A stretch of DNA of 64,000 nt from assembly GCF_010727945.1 (NCBI RefSeq), contig NZ_AP022569.1:3348001-3412000 (forward strand), in the 5' to 3' direction. Below, in pieces: positions 61,414 to 64,000 of the stretch; position 1 is the stretch's first letter, and each line of letters begins with the position of its first letter. The notes under the pieces were generated by a model that was not told the origin of the DNA, made no database searches, and saw only the letters and a list, made by a program, of their open reading frames with translations. The stretch is from Mycobacterium cookii (GTDB taxonomy: Bacteria > Actinomycetota > Actinomycetes > Mycobacteriales > Mycobacteriaceae). A program made the translations under genes and the position numbers.

Positions 61414-63176
61414 ATGATCTCCTGGGCGGTGGCGAGCGGGTCGACGTCGCGCGCGGGCCGGCCATGGCGAAGCCGATCGTCGACATAGTTGACCAGATGG
61501 GTCAGCGGGATGGTCAGCATCAAGTAGAACGCGCCCGCCGCGACCAACGGTGACAGGCTGCCGGTTTGCGCGTTCAGGTCGCGACCGACCTGGAACAGCT
61601 CGCGCTGGCCCGCGATCAGGCCGAGGAAGTACACCAGCGCCGAGGCCTTGAGCAGCGCGATGACCTGGTTGACCAGCGCGGGCAGCACCCGGCGGATGCC
61701 CTGCGGGATCACCACCAGTCGCATCGCGGTCCGGTAACTCAGACCCAACGCCCGGGCGGCCTCCAGCTGCCCGGTTTCCACGCTTTGAATGCCGGAGCGG
61801 AAGATCTCGCCGATGTAGGCGGCCGCAGTCAGCCCCAACGCCGCGATGCCCAGCGGATACGGGTTGTTGTGCGTCAACCCTCCGACGATCGGCCCGAATC
61901 CAAGCCCGATCACGAGGATGATGACCACTTCGGGCAGGCCACGGAACATGTCGGTGTAGATCCGCGCCGGCCAGCGCAGCCAGCGCGATTGCGAAATCCC
62001 TGCTACCGCAAGCGCCATGCCCACCACCAGCCCGATGACGGCGGACGACACAGTGAGGATCAGCGTGTTCGGCAGGCCCGTCGTCAACATGGCCGGGATG
62101 GCTTGCTTGTAGAGGTCCCAGTCGAAGAACTGGTCCCGCAGCTGGGCCAACGTGGATTTCGGCGGTGCGGCCCCGGGCGCCTCGCGGTGGTTGCGTTCGG
62201 CGATCGCCGCGAAATCCGGTAGGTGCGGCGTCGGCGCCGCTTTCGATCCCGGCTTCCAACCCTGCGGCAAGGGCCGTGGAACCCAGTCGGTGTACAGCTG
62301 CGACCAGGTGCCGTCGGCGATGACGGCGTCCAAGCCGGCGTTCAGCGCATCGATCAGCGGCTGGTTGTCCTTGGCGACCGGGAAGGCGATGAAACTGCCC
62401 GGGCTGTAGGTGTATCCGGCGACGGTGGCGCGGTCGCCGGGCCGCATCACTTTGGCCGCCTCCATGGCCGGCGCCACCCACGCGTCGATCTGGTGGTTCT
62501 TCAGGCAGGTGTACAGGGTGGTGAAGTCGGGGAATTTCACTGGCTGCACATGCACGGTTTCGACGGCGTAGGCCTCTTCGACGGTGCCCTGAATAACGCC
62601 GATCCGCTGGCCCGCGCCGAGCTGGTCGAAGCCGTGCAGCGGCGAGCCGGACGGCACGATCAAAGACAGGTAACCGAAGTCGTAGCCGTTGGTGAATCCG
62701 ACTGTGCGGCGGCGCGATTCGGTGGCGACGATCGACGACGACGCGACGTCGAAACGTCCGGTCGCCACTTGTGCGAGCAGGCCGGCGAATTCGGTGCCGG
62801 CGAAGACGACGTTCAGTCCGAGCTTGGCGGCGATCGCGCGCAGCAGCTCGTTGTCATAGCCGGTGTAGCGGCCCGTGCTGTTGAGGCAGCTGGTCGGGGG
62901 ACCGCCCGGCTGGGTGCCGATGGTCAGCGTTCGCGGCGTGCGCAAACCGAGCGCGTCGATGTTCACCGAACTCAACGGCTCGACGTCGGCCGTCGTGTAA
63001 TCGCGTTCCTCCGGCGGGCTGGCGGTGACCAGCTTCTCCGGCAGGGCCATCGCGCCCGCTATGCCCGACGGCTTGCACATGTGGTTGTCGGCCGCCGCCG
63101 GCGCCATCGGAGCCAGACAATAGGTCAGCAGCACGGTGGCGAGCAGCGCGATCAGTTGCGACGAGCGGACTCTCAT
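61410..63176 (-). CDS. ABC transporter substrate-binding protein fused to permease
   Basis: 588 aa. Signal segment (LIALLATVLLTYCLAPMAPA), a periplasmic binding protein-type domain (about 75-325: TIGTQPGGPPTSCLNSTGRY, GTEFAGLLAQVATGRFDVAS) and then a HisM-type permease (about 360-575: TTGLPNTLILTVSSAVIGLV, PEVVIILVIGLGFGPIVGGL, EAARALGLSYRTAMRLVVIP). The EAA-type loop that docks the ATPase is present. It is a single-chain importer for a polar amino acid-like substrate. ATG 63176 overlaps the LLM gene stop, so the three genes are one coupled unit. Fusion is unusual in mycobacteria as far as I recall. Confidence 0.9.
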   Translation of the reverse strand: MRVRSSQLIALLATVLLTYCLAPMAPAAADNHMCKPSGIAGAMALPEKLVTASPPEERDYTTADVEPLSSVNIDALGLRTPRTLTIGTQPGGPPTSCLNSTGRYTGYDNELLRAIAAKLGLNVVFAGTEFAGLLAQVATGRFDVASSSIVATESRRRTVGFTNGYDFGYLSLIVPSGSPLHGFDQLGAGQRIGVIQGTVEEAYAVETVHVQPVKFPDFTTLYTCLKNHQIDAWVAPAMEAAKVMRPGDRATVAGYTYSPGSFIAFPVAKDNQPLIDALNAGLDAVIADGTWSQLYTDWVPRPLPQGWKPGSKAAPTPHLPDFAAIAERNHREAPGAAPPKSTLAQLRDQFFDWDLYKQAIPAMLTTGLPNTLILTVSSAVIGLVVGMALAVAGISQSRWLRWPARIYTDMFRGLPEVVIILVIGLGFGPIVGGLTHNNPYPLGIAALGLTAAAYIGEIFRSGIQSVETGQLEAARALGLSYRTAMRLVVIPQGIRRVLPALVNQVIALLKASALVYFLGLIAGQRELFQVGRDLNAQTGSLSPLVAAGAFYLMLTIPLTHLVNYVDDRLRHGRPARDVDPLATAQEIM

Positions 63177-63961
63177 CCCCGACCACGCCATCGGCATAGT
63201 GCTTCGGCGTTGCTCAGGTCGTAGTCGGGGCCGTTGACGCCGACGGTCAGCAGCGTGACGCCCAGCGCGGTCAGGCCTTCGGCGCTGGGAATCAACTCGT
63301 CGCCTTCCTTGACGCCGGCGGACCGCTCGATCTCTCCCGGGTCGCGACCGACCGCGGCGCAGTGTCCGGCCAGCACCTCGGCGGCGTGCGGGTAGCTGTC
63401 GACCGAGGTGAACCCGTGCCAGATGTCGGCGTGCTCGGCGACCAGCCGCAGCGTCTTCTTCGGGCCCTTGCCGCCGATCAGTAGCGGGATGTCGCGGGTC
63501 GGCGCCGGGTTCAGCTTGGCCAGCCGCGAATTGATCCGCGGCAGCGCCTCGCCCAGGTCGTCGAGCCGGCTCCCGACCGTGCCGAACTCGTAGCCGTACT
63601 CGTCGTAGTCCTTCTCCTTCCAGCCCGACCCGATGCCCAGGATCAGCCGTCCGCCGGAGATGTGGTCGACGGTGCGGGCCATGTCGGCCAGCAGTTCGGG
63701 ATTGCGGTAGGAGTTGCACGTGACCAGTGCGCCGATCTCGATGCGCGAGGTCTGCTCGGCCCAGGCGCCGAGCATGGTCCAGCATTCGTAGTGCGCACCG
63801 TCGGGATCGCCGTAGAGCGGAAAGAAGTGGTCCCAGTTGAAGGCGATGTCGACGCCGATGTCCTCGCAGCGGCGGACGGCGTCACGCAGGTTCTTGTAGT
63901 CAGTGGTGTGCTGGGGCTGCAACTGAACGCCGATGCGGATCGGCCGGCCGGAAGAAGTCAT
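63173..63961 (-). CDS. LLM-class F420-dependent oxidoreductase (Rv0044c family)
   Basis: 262 aa, luciferase-like TIM barrel. Family features: IGVQLQPQHTTDYKNLRDAV, FNWDHFFPLYGDPDGAHYEC, RLILGIGSGWKEKDYDEYGY and LLIGGKGPKKTLRLVAEHAD. Mycobacterial members use coenzyme F420 in place of FMN. Substrate unknown. ATG at 63961; the remaining 39 bp to the window end hold nothing recognisable. Coupled by ATGA to the ABC transporter, suggesting that it acts on the imported compound. Confidence 0.88.
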   Translation of the reverse strand: MTSSGRPIRIGVQLQPQHTTDYKNLRDAVRRCEDIGVDIAFNWDHFFPLYGDPDGAHYECWTMLGAWAEQTSRIEIGALVTCNSYRNPELLADMARTVDHISGGRLILGIGSGWKEKDYDEYGYEFGTVGSRLDDLGEALPRINSRLAKLNPAPTRDIPLLIGGKGPKKTLRLVAEHADIWHGFTSVDSYPHAAEVLAGHCAAVGRDPGEIERSAGVKEGDELIPSAEGLTALGVTLLTVGVNGPDYDLSNAEALCRWRGRG

Positions 63962-64000
63962 GGCCTCTACCGTAGGCGCGGGGATAGGCTGAGCAACATA

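Noticed and set aside
63177..63785. N-terminal extension of the binding protein/permease frame
   Set aside because: It overlaps the LLM gene out of frame; the signal peptide starts at the ATG at 63176.

Overview
The window is a mycobacterial chromosome segment spanning the replication origin, written so that dnaA, dnaN, recF, gyrB and gyrA lie on the minus strand. The assignment to Mycobacteriaceae outside the tuberculosis complex rests on several things. Nearly every protein has a recognisable M. tuberculosis counterpart. The markers fhaA-pknB, cwsA, crgA, murJ with a pseudokinase, cwlM, mutT4 and mbtKLM are all present. G+C is high, and many genes look leaderless. Comparisons with M. tuberculosis were made from memory, without alignments.

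Layout. 1-1802: the 5' end of an ArsR-type regulator, divergent from a CaCA-type cation exchanger, then a secreted DUF732 protein. 1835-11838: tRNA-Leu and the cell-wall/phospho-signalling operon fhaA-fhaB-pstP-rodA-pbpA-pknA-pknB, five of whose six junctions are joined by start/stop overlaps. 11816-16977: trpG-like amidotransferase, DUF881, crgA, a PH-like membrane protein, ppiA, cwsA, an SRPBCC protein, tRNA-Ala, a 47-aa DLW-39-like gene, tRNA-Ile and a DUF3566 protein. 16998-26729: gyrA, gyrB, DUF721, recF, dnaN, oriC, dnaA. 27300-32501: rpmH, rnpA, yidD, yidC, jag, rsmG, parA, parB, with two parS sites inside coding starts. 32829-46369: a GNAT-like protein, cwlM, trxA, trxB, the anti-sigma factor gene, an inserted PAS-GGDEF gene, sigM, murJ, DUF6049 and mutT4. 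46573-48557: pcnA and an Asp/Gly-repeat protein. 48597-51127: mbtL, mbtM and mbtK of mycobactin acylation. 51135-63961: a block matching M. tuberculosis Rv0036c-Rv0044c (TIGR03084, MFS, YqgE, Rv0039c-like, Mtc28, LeuS, MarR, LLM) with added SBF-transporter, SDR and ABC-transporter genes.

How the genes connect. The kinases PknA and PknB, the phosphatase PstP and the FHA proteins control peptidoglycan synthesis. Their known clients RodA, PbpA, CwlM and MurJ, and the divisome proteins CrgA and CwsA, are all in this window. The other half is the origin core: initiator, clamp, gyrase, ParABS, RNase P, L34 and the YidC insertion machinery. A redox/stress module (SigM, its anti-sigma factor, thioredoxin and its reductase) follows.

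Most notable points: (1) a three-PAS diguanylate cyclase gene on the opposite strand splits sigM from its anti-sigma gene; (2) a 56-bp tandem duplication between fhaB and pstP makes a chain of 19-codon ORFs linked by GTGA overlaps, each with its own Shine-Dalgarno; (3) a small gene lies between tRNA-Ile and tRNA-Ala, and tRNA-Ala supplies the stop codon for genes on both sides; (4) mbtL-mbtM-mbtK is present without mbtN, next to a block that lies on the other replichore in M. tuberculosis; (5) direct repeats sit in fhaA and upstream of pcnA.
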